This document shows positions 11,502 through 24,598 of a stretch of DNA of 64,000 nucleotides, one piece after another. A model generated the notes under the pieces. It was given only the letters and a program-made list of their open reading frames with translations, had not been told where the DNA came from and did no database searches. The position numbers and the translations under genes are program-made. This stretch comes from Gymnorhina tibicen. Lineage: Eukaryota; Chordata; Aves; Passeriformes; Artamidae. Positions within the stretch are counted from its first letter, which is position 1, and the number at the start of each line of letters is the position of its first letter. The stretch is taken from the NCBI GenBank assembly GCA_013399875.1, contig VXAZ01001839.1, positions 153,485 to 217,484 on the forward strand, given 5' to 3'.

Positions 11502-14500
11502 CTGAAAAGATATTACAGTACAATCAGATAAATTGTCATTTTCTCAGGCTTTTGTCTTCTAAGGTATCTGTCCTCTGTTGACAGTCAGTGTTGCATGTCA
11601 TTACCTTTCCCCTGCAGCCTGTCAGCAGTTTTAAAGCAAACTTCGCTGGTTGATACATAAAAGCCAAACCAGTGTTCATCCTGGACCTTCATCTAAATAA
11701 ATTCAACTTCAGCAAAATGGTTTCAGGAGCTAATAAGGTTTAAGACATACCAAGCGGAAACATATGCCCTTCTGAAAGAGCAATGTTGAAGAAGACAAAC
11801 AAGGAAAACTCAAGAAAATCAAGGTTCATCAAGAGGAACTTGATGATATATGTGCAGGTAAACACATACTCCCAGGGTATGTATTTTCAGTTCAGTTTAC
11901 CTGAGTAGCAGAGACTGAGATACAGAAGAATGTCACTGTTTTTCAGTAAACTAAAAGTTTTTGTCAGTCACTGAATCATGAGGAGAACAAGGAAAATTAC
12001 CTCAAAAGTTGTACGTCTTGTTATTTACTTATCATTTTTAAAAACACTTTAGAAAGCTCTGAATTTTGTGAGGTTTTTCGTAATTCCCTAGTCAAAGCCT
12101 TATTTTACAATGCTTAAGTCACTTTTGCCTTAGATTTATAAATTATTCAAATGGTTTTGATAATTTTTATCTTAGTCAATAAATCGTTTTATTGTCTGGT
12201 TTTCCACTGGTAGCTCACAAGGAGTGTTGTTAACATCAAGCACTTTGGAGTCAAAGGTTTTAGACACTGTAGATGCTGTAAATATTTGTATGAAGTGCTT
12301 AAATGTACTGCATTTAGAAAAAGCCTTTACCACAGTGATTGCCAAATACTTCTATAACACCTCACTGTCAACCTGAAAACATTTTGACAGGCATTCATAT
12401 ACAAACTGCCTTTTAATTCAAAGCCCGGCAAAGGCACTAAGGCTTCCAAAATCTATTCTAGACATTTACTATAGCTCAGGGACCACCACTGGTGTGTGGT
12501 GTGCAGGGAAGCACAGGTAACAGTGGGACTCTGCACACAGCTACCTGTCTAGCTCTTTATCTGCATTTCACAGTCATCTCTGCAAAACCAGTGAAGAATG
12601 GAGCAACTCCCAGTATTAAAGATCCCCTTACATTAAAGATGTAGTTTGAAAATATAGCCCAGAGATATTTTGCACAATGCTACTGACCATAATCAAGGTA
12701 GTTCTTGGTTTTGGGTTTTTTCTTTTTGTTTGGGTTTTTTCTTTTAGAGTAAGAGAGAGAGGAGGGTGAGGAGTGCAAGAAACTATCAGAAACAGAAACT
12801 ACACTGTTTTCTCATATCTACACAATTGATCCAGGACATGACTGGAGAGCACTGATGGTGGAGAAGTCTGTTCAGTTTTGTTTCCATGTGTGACTTGTGA
12901 ATAAAGAATGATTTCCAAATTATTAAGAACATTAATTCAACTTTCAAACAACAACTTCTGGCAACTGCAATGGGGAAAAAAATGGAACTAGGGTTTCCAG
13001 GCTACATGTCTAGATCTGGACTTTCATTGCTAACTGTGGTCTGCCATTTCCCAAAAGGACAGACTGCAAATGATAGAAAAAATCAGGGCACAAGTGCTCA
13101 GTAACAGCCAGAGCAAGCCTGTATTATGCATGCAGAACTCATCCAGGAAACATTCAGCTAGTCCAACGCATCCATTTCAGACCTTCTGGACAGCATCTGA
13201 CATGTCCCACACTAAGAAGATCTCATGACCCAAGTCGTAAAACATCACTAAGGCAATGAGCCTTAGTGTTTGAGGTCTCCTACCTTGTCTCTTAAGACAC
13301 ATACAAGAAAAGTGCTGACTTGCATACCTTATCAAAACATTACTTGTTGAACAATTTTGGGCAATGTAGGTTTTCAAATAGGGTATATTAGATCTTATTA
13401 TTAGCAATATCTTGTATTAGCAGTAATAAGTATCATAACAGCATTTGAGGAAGATCACTCAGAATAAAACTGGAATTACAGCTGTGAACTGTTGGTAATA
13501 AATAAAGCAGTGTAAGTAGAACAAAGTCAAAATAGGCTTGTGAGTGACAGGAGGGAAGTAATTGGAACTTATTAGTCCCTTTTTTCCTGCCACAACCTTG
13601 CAAGAGAAAGCAAACAAGACAGCAAAGAGCCTGCAGAGAATGGATGCAATCTCCATCAAAGTACTGACTTTACTTTTTGCTGCTTTGTGGTGGATTTCAT
13701 CTTGGAAACAGCTTATTTTTAAAGAACAAAGCCATCAAGAACATCAGGACACTGTCACAAAAGATGAAAAGAGCAAGGAAATGTGAATGGTTTTGATTTC
13801 TAAAGGGCTGACAAAACCAATCCAGAATAAAACCATATCAAACTTTCTGTGATGGTAGGAGGTCAGAAATGGTGGGGGGTAAAAGGCGTGAAACACCAAG
13901 TATTGGCTTCCAGAGTGAAAAAAAAGAGGGCAAGGAAGCATGGCTGTCTTTCAAAAATATACAATAAATGTGAAGCATTAGCTACTAGGGTGGCTCATTT
14001 GCATGTAAACAAAAGCATTGATGCATATAGAAAGAAGAAGGAAGAGGAAAGGGTTTCCAAATCTAACATAAAAAAAAAAGAATGCATTTTCAGAAATTGC
14101 TACAATGTAAGTAATTCACTTGCTTCCCTCCCAAGAGTTTATGAACTTTTATTCCAAAGTAGGTATTATTTTCAAAGTTTATGATGATCTGCTTATTAAT
14201 CACAATAGGCTAGTGGAGAAGATGATCTCATTTCCCTGTAGTACTAAAAGATGTGACAGAAGTCCTGCACTTTCACAGTTTTTCAGGTCTGCTGCAGGAA
14301 GTAGTCTCCTGTAATTCTTGTCAGTATCAGAGAAAGAAGTCTTAAGCTTTACAATTTTCACATCATTGTCTAGGTTAAAAAAGAAATCGTATTCCCAAAC
14401 AGTTATAAATCAGAAAACAATACCAAAGAAAGTAATAATCAGAGCTGAATGACAAAGTTTAATAAAGGAAGGAAGGAAATGGGCAAAATGTGTGTCAGCT

Positions 14501-15764
14501 CTTGGAAGCTGTTCTGCACATCATGCTTGTATGCCAGTCCTCTATGAGATAAACATCAGATTAATTCCAAATTCTCTTTCAACATTTTGTCTGTGAAAGA
14601 GCCAAAAATGTTGTAGTTCATACAGTAAAGTACAACAAACTAACTCCAAAGCATCATTCTGAGGGAAAAAATAACAGAAAAACTAATGAAATTACAGGAA
14701 AGGAGAGGGAAAGAAGATTTAATTGAAAATAAAATAGAACAAAAATGAGGGATGAAACAAAACTCCACAGAGAGTTCATAAATAACAGGGAGCATGACAA
14801 AGGCAAATGAACCATGTAAAGACAAACCAGAAATATGTTTCCTACTTTTAAGACTAGAACAAATTTTAACTATATAGACTATTTTTTAAAAAAACACATT
14901 TTTTCCACATTACAAATAACTAGTTAGCAAGAAAAATGAGGGGTTTCTTTCTATTTTTGTATATAATTTCTTCACAAGTTGTTTTCATCCCATTGGTGAA
15001 GAATTAAACCAATGGCCCTAACACTTCTCAAACCAAAGTCTTGTGTTCCAGCATGCCCAAGTTGCTTCCATAAATACTGTAGAAATTATGAACTAAAGAA
15101 CTATATATACACTACAGTAATGATAACATACTGATGTGAGCAAATCCTGGAAAGAGGAAAACGCCCCCTACATTTCTTTAGTGTGTATGAATATACTATG
15201 CATGTAAGAAGCTAGCCGTGCTGTGAGCAGGACATTAGGACTGATGACTTCTAGGGTCATCATTTCTCATTTTCAAACTACATTAATCTATGCACTTTGA
15301 GATTGGCTGTATAGTTCAGGGAAGGTGAGGTGAAAACAGAGAAAAAAGAAAAAAACTAAAACCAAAGTTTAAAAAACCATTCAAACGAGAAGCACAGCTG
15401 AAATGTCACTGTTGGCACACAATGTTGTGAGTTTGTGGAGTGATTTCCTATTGTGCTATATTAGATCCTAAACCAAATTACAGATATGATTTGGGTGTGG
15501 GAATGATTAGTGCTTGGGAATATTCCTGGGAAGCAGAAGACAGTCCTCTGGACTACAACTCCATCATACTGGTCTGCATGGGCTACTGTGTGTGTAGCTT
15601 ATTGCAGTAGGAATACACGGGCCACAGGCTCAGTTTAGGCACTGACCACAGTGCAAGCATGTACATATGCTTACATTCTAGTTCCTCTTTTCTAGATAGA
15701 AGTCTGGTATGTGTACATTCTCTGACCTCTGCACATATTTATACATATTGTACGTATTCACTTC
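11502..15764 (-). other. PDE1C intron, left part
   Basis: AT-rich intronic sequence between the HDYEH exon and the CR1 insertion. It has a T/G-rich simple stretch at about 12707-12748. Small open frames at 13177-14314 do not resemble any family I know. Confidence 0.65.
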
Positions 15765-17563
15765 TGTAAAGGATAGTAAAAAATGTTTTTATAAATATAT
15801 TAATGGCAAAAGGAGAGGGGCAAGGAAAACCTCTGTTCTTTATTGGACACTGCAGGGAATATAGTTATCAAAGGTGAGAAAAAGGCTGAGGTACTTAACA
15901 ACTTCTTTGCCTCAGTCTTCACCAATAACACAGTTCATTGTTAGGACAGCTGGCCTCCTGAGCTAGTAGACAGGGACAGGGAGCAGAACAGATCCCCTGC
16001 AATCCAGGAGGAAGCAGTTAGTGAACTGCTGAGCCACTTCCATGCTCACAAGTCTGTGGGACCTGATGGGATCCATCCTAGAGTGATGAGGGAGCTGGCT
16101 CACCAAGCTGCTCTCCATCATTTATCATCAGTCTTGGCTAACCAGGGAGGTCCCAGATGACTGGGAGCTGGCCAGTGTGACACGCATCCATAAGAAGGGC
16201 CAAAAGGAGGATCCAGAAAACTACAGGCCTGTCAGCCTGACCTCAGTTCCCAGCAACATTATGGAACAGTTCATCTTGAGTGCAATCACATGGCACCTAC
16301 AGGATAGCCTGGGGATCAGACCCAGCCAGCATGGATTTAGGAGGGGCAGGCCATGACTAACCAAACTGATCTCTTTTTATGACCAGGTGACCCACCTGGT
16401 AGATGAGGGGAAGGCTGTGGATGTTGTCTACCTGGACTTCAGCAAAGCCTTTGACACCATCTCCCATAGAATAAGCCTGGAAAAGCTGGCAGCCCATGGC
16501 TTGGACAGGTGCACCCTTCACTGGGTTAAGAACTGGCTGGATGGCCAGGCCCAGAGAGTGGTGGTGAATGGTGCTGCATCCAGTTGGTGGCCAGTCACTA
16601 GTGGTGTCCCCCAGGGATCAGTGCTGGGCCCAGTCCTGTTTAAAATCTTTATCAATGATCTGGACGAGGGGATAGAGTCTACCGTTGGCAAATTTGAAGG
16701 TGACACCAAGTTGGGTGTGAATGTCAATCTGCTGGAGGGTAGGAGAGCTCTGCAGAGGAACCTGGACAGGCTGGATCCATGGGCTGAATCCAACAATATG
16801 AAGTTTAACAAGACTAAGTGCCGGGTCCTGCGCTTTGGTCACAACAACCCCCTGCAGCACTACAGGCTGGGGACAGAGTGGCTGGACGGTGGCCAGGCAG
16901 AAAGGGACCTGGGGGTGCTGACTGATAGCAGACTGACCATGAGCCAGCAGTGTGCCCACCATGGCCAAGAAGGCCAATGGCATCCTGGCCTGTATCAGGA
17001 ATAATGTAGCCAGCAGGACTAGGGAAGTGATTCTTCCCCTGTACGCGGCACTGGTGAGGCCACACCTTGAGTACTGTGTCCAGTTCTGGGCCCCTCAATT
17101 TAGGAAGCATGTTGAGATGCTGGAGCATGTCCAGAGAAAGGCCAACAAGGCTGGTGAAGGGTCTGGAACACAAGTCCCACGAGGAGCGGCTGAGGGAGCT
17201 GGGCTTGTTTAGCCTGGGGAAAAGGAGGCTCAGGGGAGAGGCCTTATCACTCTCTACAACTACCTGAAAGGCAGTTGGGGGTCAGTCTCTTCTCCTAGGC
17301 TACCAGCGACAGGACAAGAACAGTCTTAAGCTGCACCAGCAGAGGTGTAGGCTGGATATTAATAAGAAGTTCTTCACAGAAAGAGTGATTGGGCATTAGA
17401 ATGGGCTGCCAAGGGAGCGTTGGAGTTATCATCCCTGGAGGTGTTTAAGGAAAGACTGGATGTAGCACTTAGTGCCATGGTCTAGTTGACAAGGTGGTGT
17501 TAGGTCATAGGTTAGACTCAATGATCTCAAAGGTCTTTTCCAATCTAGTTTATTCTGTGATTT
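15765..17563 (+). mobile_element. CR1 LINE, 5'-truncated, copy 1
   Basis: A chicken-repeat-1 non-LTR retrotransposon in the long PDE1C intron, antisense to PDE1C. It begins near AAAGGATAGTAAAA and contains the ORF2 reverse transcriptase: [31 protein letters not shown], then a C-terminal frame with [20 protein letters not shown]. The usual catalytic FADDTKL motif reads FEGDTKL. The RT frame is broken by a TGA at about 16354-16356 and by a frameshift near 16955. It ends in an ATTCTGTGA-type CR1 3' end near 17560. From about 15941 to 17539 it differs from the copy at 59.7-61.3 kb at only three positions. Confidence 0.95.
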
Positions 17564-18424
17564 CAGAACACCTTTTCCTCTTAAACAGAGGTTTGGTTTA
17601 GTTTGGTTTTGGCTGGGTTATTTTGGGTTTGTTTTTTTCTTTCTTTTTAGTCCACTGCATTCTCTCTCTCAGAGGAAAAGAAGTCCAAATTTCTCCATTG
17701 CATACTCATGTATTTTCATGTCCTTCCAGTTCTCTCTTTTTCAACGCTTTCCTTGCTTTACTGCACTCAGAGACAGGATAGGAAACCCTATTCAGCACTG
17801 TTGCATCACAGGCTAGAATGAAATAGTAGTCATTCACTCACATCTGAGTTGCTGCTAAATGACTAACAGATCGAGAAGCAGCAAGATGGAAGAAAAGGTA
17901 GTTCTGAACATACATAGGATGGAGGTCAGCTATACTTGGGCAGCTGTTTTGATGCAGTAACCTTTTGGAGCAGAGTAGCCCCAAGTGAAAACTGCCCTCT
18001 TCCATGGTTTGAGGAAAAAAAGGGAATCCATTTCCTCACCACTAGAATACAAATCACATTACTCAACATTGCACCTGTTCCTACTGAATACAGCTTTCAG
18101 TGCATTTTCATTAACGAATGGTCCGAAAAACACCAGTGACCAATATGTATCTCACAGGAGGTTTTGAGTAGGCAACTATTAGCTGCAATTCTGACCTAAG
18201 TCCTTTTTACTTCAGGCACAATCAGAAGCAAATGACACAACTTCCATCAGGATCAGGCTGTCTGAATCATCTCTTGAGACAGACAGCACCTGACTCCTTC
18301 CAAATCTGCTTCTCATAAACAGCAGTGTTTACTGCTCTGATTGCAGTATGACTGCAATTCACAGGTGCAATCTACATTCAACACAGGAGACTTGGGATGT
18401 TTACAGGGGGCAGTGGAGCGTGCT
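17564..18424 (-). other. PDE1C intron, nothing recognised
   Basis: AT-rich intronic sequence, with a G/T-rich simple stretch at about 17588-17648 next to the CR1 3' end. Confidence 0.6.
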
Positions 18425-18660
18425 ACTCCTCAGGGAAGAGCATCCCGTTCTGGCTTCAGAACTGAAAGCAACACCTGTGTGGCAATCAAGGAACTGCAGA
18501 AAGGCAGATCATATGCACAACCAACTCTAGAGCTGTTGAAACTGGCCTAAAAGACATAGCAAGAGCTGCACTATGCCTTGTTAGCTTGTACCTCTCTGTC
18601 CTATGCTCCAACACCCAATATACACTGGTGGCAGCATTTTTTCAGGTTTCTTACTGAGCT
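18425..18660 (+). repeat. Dispersed repeat, copy B
   Basis: Partner of 6214-6465, same orientation, about 12 kb away. The shared sequence runs from CTCAGGGAA to TTCAGGTTTC. It carries no coding frame I can assign and no tRNA or 7SL promoter boxes I can recognise. Confidence 0.7.
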
Positions 18661-19660
18661 GCACAGAAAAAGGTATCATCAGCATACAAATATCACCACG
18701 AGTGATGCTGACAGACAATTTTTATAGTGATTTTGTGTAGCCTATCAAAGGTGCTCATTGCATGAGAATGTTGGAATATAGTTGGGCTGAGACATGATGT
18801 TTCCATATCTCTTTTTTTCAACAGTTCCAAATACGGAGTTTGTAACAACTGGGGAGTGTTCAAGAAGGCCTGAGTTGCAGTAAGAGCCTCAACATCTGCT
18901 GACCTGGGTTCATGTGTCTGCTCTGCACTACAAAGACTCCATAACCCTGGAACTGCACACTGGTTAGTGAAAGAACTTCAGCAAAATGAAGTGCAGTAGA
19001 ACAGAATTACATGTATTCAAGTACCAGCCACAAACAGAGCAATCACTGAATTGCCATGGTATAACAGGAGATAACTGCAAAATATTGAACAGATGAACCT
19101 CCCTTTCACTGTCACCTTTGCCTCTACACTTCTACCAATGCAAGGGCAAGGGCAAATTAGATGTGTGGAAAAAGTGAGGCAAATAATGTGTGGGAAAAGA
19201 TCTGCTCCACGGAATCAGACTAAAAGTAATTTCATCCCTTTTTCTGGCTGCAGCAGTAACCAGGAGAAAGAAGAAGAGAATGAATATATATGTATTCAGT
19301 ACACTTGAGCTTTCCCTGCTATTTATTCTCCACAACTGTGTGGGCCAGCAACTTTCTGAGCCTCCAGCTGAATCCAAACTGCAATGGTTGATCATCACTC
19401 TGGAATCTATTTTCCTTCAATTTCTCTAGTCCATCGTCAAATGTATGTCTTTCATTGGTCTTCAGAACCATTGTGGGAACATACTGTGCACTAAGTATTT
19501 TTTAAGCCCTCTATCTATTCCTGGCATTCTTGTCAGACTTAGCTGTCTGTAGGTTTCTGTGCAAGCCAGTTCAGATGTTTTTGCTGTAGAGAAGTGGATG
19601 GACATCAGCATTTTCAGATCCCAGCACTTGTTATGCTCAGATAAGTGGAATGAATTATCC
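18661..19660 (-). other. PDE1C intron, nothing recognised
   Basis: AT-rich sequence with no exon or repeat identified. Confidence 0.55.
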
Positions 19661-20195
19661 TTTGGATGTACTGTTGTTGTGGTGCATTATGGCAGGTTCC
19701 CCGGCCATTAAACAGAATTGGCCACTACCATCTCCCCCATTCTCCCCACTGTGTTTGGTTCTTCCCACAGAGGGTTCTGGGTTCCCCGATCGCCTGTTGG
19801 CCCACGCTGTTTGTCCCCTCCCACATTATCCTCTACTGGTCTGTACCCTTTGCCTGCCAGGATTCAAACCCCATGTCCCTGTATTATTGGTCGTTTCATA
19901 TTTTCTCCTCCCACTCTGTAAGGGGTAAAACTCTGGTAACGGCCCCTCGGGGCTTCTTCTCATGACCTTCAAGTTCAGTATACTACTCTTGTTCAACCCC
20001 AAAGAAGTCCCTCTGACTCATTCCTGCCTCCTCCATGCAACCAAACCATCAGTGGGATAGGTGGACGCAAGCTGGAGCTCTGCAGACCCTCTCTCGCGCC
20101 CTCACGAGTGGCTCTGTCACCCCCTCCCATGCGGGCGGGTGCTCAGCACTTGGTCACCTTGGCTAGCTGGACAGATAGTGCTGTAGCATACCATC
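19661..20195. repeat. LTR-like GC-rich block
   Basis: A block of about 530 bp that is far richer in C and G than its surroundings, with C-rich runs (CCTCCC, CCCCTCGGGG) and an ATTAAA near its right end (20208). It begins near TGTTGTTGTGG and ends near GCTGTAGCA, the usual TG...CA pattern, but I could not confirm a target duplication. Probably a solo LTR; its orientation is not certain. Confidence 0.45.
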
Positions 20196-20549
20196 TCCCT
20201 ACATTAAATTAAGAAGAAAGCTTAGACAATACAATTCTTCATATTAGGTGAAATGAACTCCAGCAAATGCGTGTTGGCCGATTCACACAGAATATCTGTG
20301 GCAGAGTGAAAAACCAAGCTTGGGTTTCTCATTCATCCTCTTTAGATCACTGTTAAAAGAGTTATCAACAACTTCACTTGCCTTCTATTTCTAAATAATC
20401 CAAAGTCTTTACCTTTATTAGCCTAGCCATATCAAATTAAGTGTGTCTACAGTGTAAACAGGTTCTACTGTAGATAATCATAATCTCATTATTAAGCAAA
20501 AACTGTTGTAAACTCACTATATATTCAGGATGCCAAGTCTTTTACTTAC

Positions 20550-20690
20550 CACCATGCCTGTCTTGAAAAGGAGGTGATGGACTGTCTGTGTGACATCTGC
20601 AGCATGCATTAGGTTGTGATAAGGATTTTTGTGTTTACTGTAGCCAACCTCCAGAGCTTCCACAAAAGACACCAAGGCAGAAATTGGAAT
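20550..20690 (-). CDS. PDE1C: PDE1C exon: catalytic His motif (HNLMHAADV)
   Basis: This 141-bp (47-codon) exon reads IPISALVSFVEALEVGYSKH, KNPYHNLMHAADVTQTVHHL, LFKTGMV on the minus strand. It has a CTTAG acceptor and a GTAAGT donor, both in phase 0. The HNxxHAADV signature holds the proton-donor histidine and the first metal-binding histidine of class I phosphodiesterases. The C-terminal end, HHLLFKTGMV, differs slightly from the mammalian HYLLYKTG form. It lies at the edge of a 9-kb intron that contains a CR1 insertion and an LTR-like block. Confidence 0.95.
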
Positions 20691-21670
20691 CTAAGTAAAA
20701 CAGGACAGAATTAAAGAAAAAAAAACCAAAACCCAAAAAACCCCCAGGCTGAATGGATAGCATTCAGATGGGAATATTTTGATAAGAAGTTTGCAAGGAG
20801 CCATCTGTACTTCACAAATAAACAAAGTGCTACAACATCTGAAACAGTCACTCAAGAGAGAGTGAATTCAGGTTACTACTTCAAACTGGTTTTTTCATCC
20901 ATAATTATATTAAAGCTGAATCATTTCTACAAATAAATACACAGAAAAAAGTATACTATGAAATGTTGTCTGGAACACACATAGAGTATGAAAAGTAACA
21001 GCAATCATTTGATTGATTGCCCATGGAGAAATATTTCTCAATAGATTGCAGGCAACTGCCCATTACCTTCACAATCCACTGGAACATGTCTCTGCTTTAC
21101 TATTCACATTCAAGATTTTCTAATGAAACACATCATATAGCAAATCTTAGATACTCTAAGAGGACTATCATTTATCAGACCTCTGGGTTTTCACAGCAAA
21201 ATTCAGCCTGCCTGTCCTATGGGATTGCCATGTTTTTCTGACTCCAAGAGTAACTGAAATTACCTGAGAAAATGCAATTCAGGGGATTTCTAGAAAGGAG
21301 ACTATGCAGGTGGTAACGTATGCAACTGGCAACATGGGTTCTCCAGTTTCATCTGCTCAGACAGGAAATACATTTAAAGCTAAGGTTTCCACATAAAAGA
21401 TCACTGCTCTTCTCCTCTTAGGTACATATAAGCAGAGGATGCAGTTATGACCAGACATCTTAATATCTCATCAGGCATAGGCAGTTCCTGAAGAACTATG
21501 GGATCTAGACATCTGTAAACTCTTTCCAGTCAAAGTGAGTGGGAACCCCTGGGGAATGGAAATGTCAACAGTAGAAGGGACGACAGAGTATCTGCATGGG
21601 GAGAGTGGTGAAGAACTGGATGGCAATGTTTCCTGATCAAAGTTGGAGGACACCTCTGTAACAATTAAAA
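20691..21670 (-). other. PDE1C intron, nothing recognised
   Basis: AT-rich intron with an A/C-rich simple stretch near 20716-20745. No exon beyond those listed. Confidence 0.6.
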
Positions 21671-22255
21671 AATTATAGAATAGTTTGGGCTGGAAGGGAC
21701 TTTTTAAAGTCACCTAGTCAACCTGGCCCTGCAATGAACAAGGACATGTTCAACTAGACCAGGTTTCTCAGAGTCCAATCTGATCTTGAATGCTTTCAGG
21801 GATGGGGCACCTACCACCTCCCTGGGCAACCTTTTCCAGTGTTTCACCACTCTCGCCATAAGAAAATCTTCCTTATATCTAGTCTAAATCTATCCTCTTT
21901 TAGTTTAAAGTCATTAGCCCTTGTCCTACTGCAACAGGCCCTGCTAAAAAGTTTTCCCTCATCTTTCTTATAGGTCCCCTTCAAGTACCAGAAGGCTGCA
22001 ATAAACAATCCCCAGAACTTTATCTTCTCCAGGCTTAACAAAACTAACTCTCTTGGCCTTTCCTCACAGGAAAGGTGCTCCAGCCCTCTGATCATTTTTG
22101 TGACCCTCCTCTAAACCAGCTCCAACAGGTGCATATCTTTCCTGTGCTGAGAAGTCCAGACTTGGATGACCTGGATGCAGTACTCCAAATGGGGTCTCAT
22201 GAGAGCAGACTTGGGAACAGTATCACCTCCTTTGACCTGCTGGCCAATCTAATTG
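21671..22255 (-). mobile_element. CR1 LINE 3' fragment
   Basis: Antisense CR1 3' end and ORF2 C-terminal region. The plus strand reads TTTGGGCTGGAAGGGAC followed by phrases typical of antisense CR1 (GGGATGGGGCACCTACCACC, TCTCCAGGCTTAACAAAACT). It is truncated and diverged. It lies just upstream of a PDE1C exon in the same transcriptional orientation as the gene. Confidence 0.85.
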
Positions 22256-22581
22256 GAATGAATTTGAATTTGCTTTCATATTCTCTTGTTCTCTTTTGGG
22301 CCTGAATGCTTTAGGGTCCTATAAAGCTCAGGAAAATGACACCATCATTCTCAGAGGATCAAATGTAGTATTTCCCATGGAACCCGACCTAGTTCATGAT
22401 GCCCCATTGCAATTGAAAGTATTACTTAAATCACATCTGGTCTTGCTTATTAGGGAAAGTGCAATGTTCACAAATTCTTCAAAGATCACTAAAATTGCAT
22501 TTTGAATTGAAAAAAGCAGGATGAGAGAGCAGTTGAACAAAATTCAAGATGAATGAAGATAGCCATCTTCTAACTACTGAC

Positions 22582-22698
22582 CTTGAAACGGTTGATCAGA
22601 TCGTAGCGTGTGAGAAGTTCATAGAAAATGAATTTCAGTGCATGATCTCCACTGGCATCATTTAGTGCAAATACATCAAAGGACCACTTGTCTACATT
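22582..22698 (-). CDS. PDE1C: PDE1C exon: start of catalytic domain
   Basis: This 117-bp (39-codon) exon encodes NVDKWSFDVFALNDASGDHA, LKFIFYELLTRYDLINRFK. It has a TTGCAG acceptor and a GTCAGT donor, both in phase 0. The segment forms the first helices of the PDE catalytic fold. GDHALKFIFYELLTRYDLI is typical of PDE1C; PDE1A differs in the corresponding residues. No lesion is seen. The open frame continues past the donor but that part is intron. Confidence 0.95.
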
Positions 22699-24416
22699 CT
22701 GCAAGAGTAAGTAGAAAAGACAGTTAATATGGTCATCCCTTTTACCATGATAATTCAATTTCTTCACTTTCTCTCACAATTTGAGAATTACAGTGGTGAT
22801 ATAAGTGTATGTTTCCTTTTCAATAAATTCCTCAAATCCATTTAACCAATGCAGAATCATCTGTGTACTTACAGTATCAGTATATGTATCAGTATTGTGT
22901 GATTTGTGTTTAAGAAGCTGCCATTAAGAACACGTATGCTGTTTGTTTATTCTAAATATGGCAGTTCTCTACACCAGAATTTATTCACCAAAGGATGAAT
23001 CCTAAAAGATAAAAATACTGTTTTGCTTTAGTACCTGAGACATTGAGATGGCCCTGTTTGGGCTGACATGATACATTAAGTGCTAACAATTATATAAAAA
23101 TCCAACAGAATTTATAACAGAAGAATAAATATCTAACTCCAGTTGGGAAAGTTACAGTCAGCTGTAAATGACATACTAGTGCTGCAGGCTGATCAGTGAA
23201 GAGATCAAGGATGGGAAGTTCACTTCTCAGCTCATACAGCTAAAGTTTAAGGTCTAACCTTCTTGCAGAAGTTTGAGTTCAAATCTCAAATTTTAGGGAA
23301 GGCTGTGGGAGGTGACAACACTCGTTATCAAGCAAGAGATGAAAGGAAACACTAATTCTTTCTAAATATTCCGTTTCCTAGCTTTCTGTCTCTTCTTAAC
23401 CTTGGGGACTTGTTATATAAGTCAACAAGCAAATTCAGGGAGAGATGTTATTCTGCTCAACATTACTGGAAGGCACGACATTTTTGTAGCCAGAGATATG
23501 CAGAAGTCTATACTGCAGACATTGTAAGTGACTACAGGTTCTGTGTTCATTACCTGTATATTAGCTACCCTAGAAAATATTCCTGTGATGGCATGGGCAT
23601 CAGAAAAGGCTGAAAAATTAAATTCTAAAGCATGTAACTCCTTTGGCATTAATTAATGTGAAGTTCCATCTCTATCACTAGACTGGTGAACTGCAGATCA
23701 CCACAGTGTACTCTGTAAATTAACATACTTACTTACTCAAACACGTCTGTGTGAATGGTTTGTTTAGCCACTATTCAAATGAAAGACAAAGCTGATTGAA
23801 CCTTCTGTGGCAAACAGTCTTATGTCTTCACACCCATGTAGTACAGAAAAGCAACAGACTACTGCAGCAGAAAAATTAGTATAAAATATATTTAAAGAGA
23901 GAGAAATGCTGTGCAATCAATTTAAAAAAATGCCAAACTTCTCATCCAGTGAAAGAGTGAGACAGATTATACATCTAGGACTTGCACTGCTACAGTCTGC
24001 ATTTTTTTGCAGAAGCTGCAGTATTTCATTGTTTTATTAAAACCAACCTCTGTCACAAAGCTGTGATTCCACAGCTTTGGGTTAAGTGCTCTTGACCACA
24101 GCAGCAAAAACGAGAATGTGTAGTTAAAAAATAAGCTTTTTTTGACTTCACTTCATCTCAGTCCTTGTCCTTATTAGCATGACTGAGAGGAATGTTGATT
24201 ATGGCAATCCAGAACAACTGAAGACATGTGTGTGGTACACTCCTACACACTTTTGCATGCTTAAATCATCAGGTCATTTTACAGAGCACACTAAGCAGTC
24301 AGGGTTTTTTACTTGACCTTACTGGACTGAAGCAAGCAACAAAATACACCATTTTCAGTGGAGGAGATGCGACTGAGAAATTTAAAATTAAATACTATTT
24401 TTAAGACACAAGACTT
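22699..24416 (-). other. PDE1C intron, nothing recognised
   Basis: AT-rich intronic sequence between two exons; no repeat identified apart from the CR1 piece that follows. Confidence 0.6.
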
Positions 24417-24598
24417 CACAGAATCATAGAATTGACTGAGTTGGAAAGGACCCACAAGACTCATCCAGTCCACCTCCTAGTCCTTCACAGGACATCTCCA
24501 AGAGTAACACCATGTGCCTGAGAGCATCGTCCAAATGCTTCTTGAAATCCGTCAGGCTTGGTGCTGTGACCACTTAGCCAGGGAGCCTATTTTGACTT
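24417..24598 (-). mobile_element. CR1 LINE 3' fragment (short)
   Basis: Begins ACAGAATCATAGAATTGACT and continues GAGTTGGAAAGGACCCACAA, the antisense CR1 3' end, and stops after about 180 bp. It belongs to the same CR1 type as the fragments at 29.5 and 52.3 kb (CACCATGTGCCTGAGAGCAT). Confidence 0.88.

Noticed and set aside
16387..17004. A 205-residue host protein (also 60167-60784)
   Set aside because: The sequence is CR1 reverse transcriptase ([26 protein letters not shown]), broken at both ends by a stop and a frameshift.
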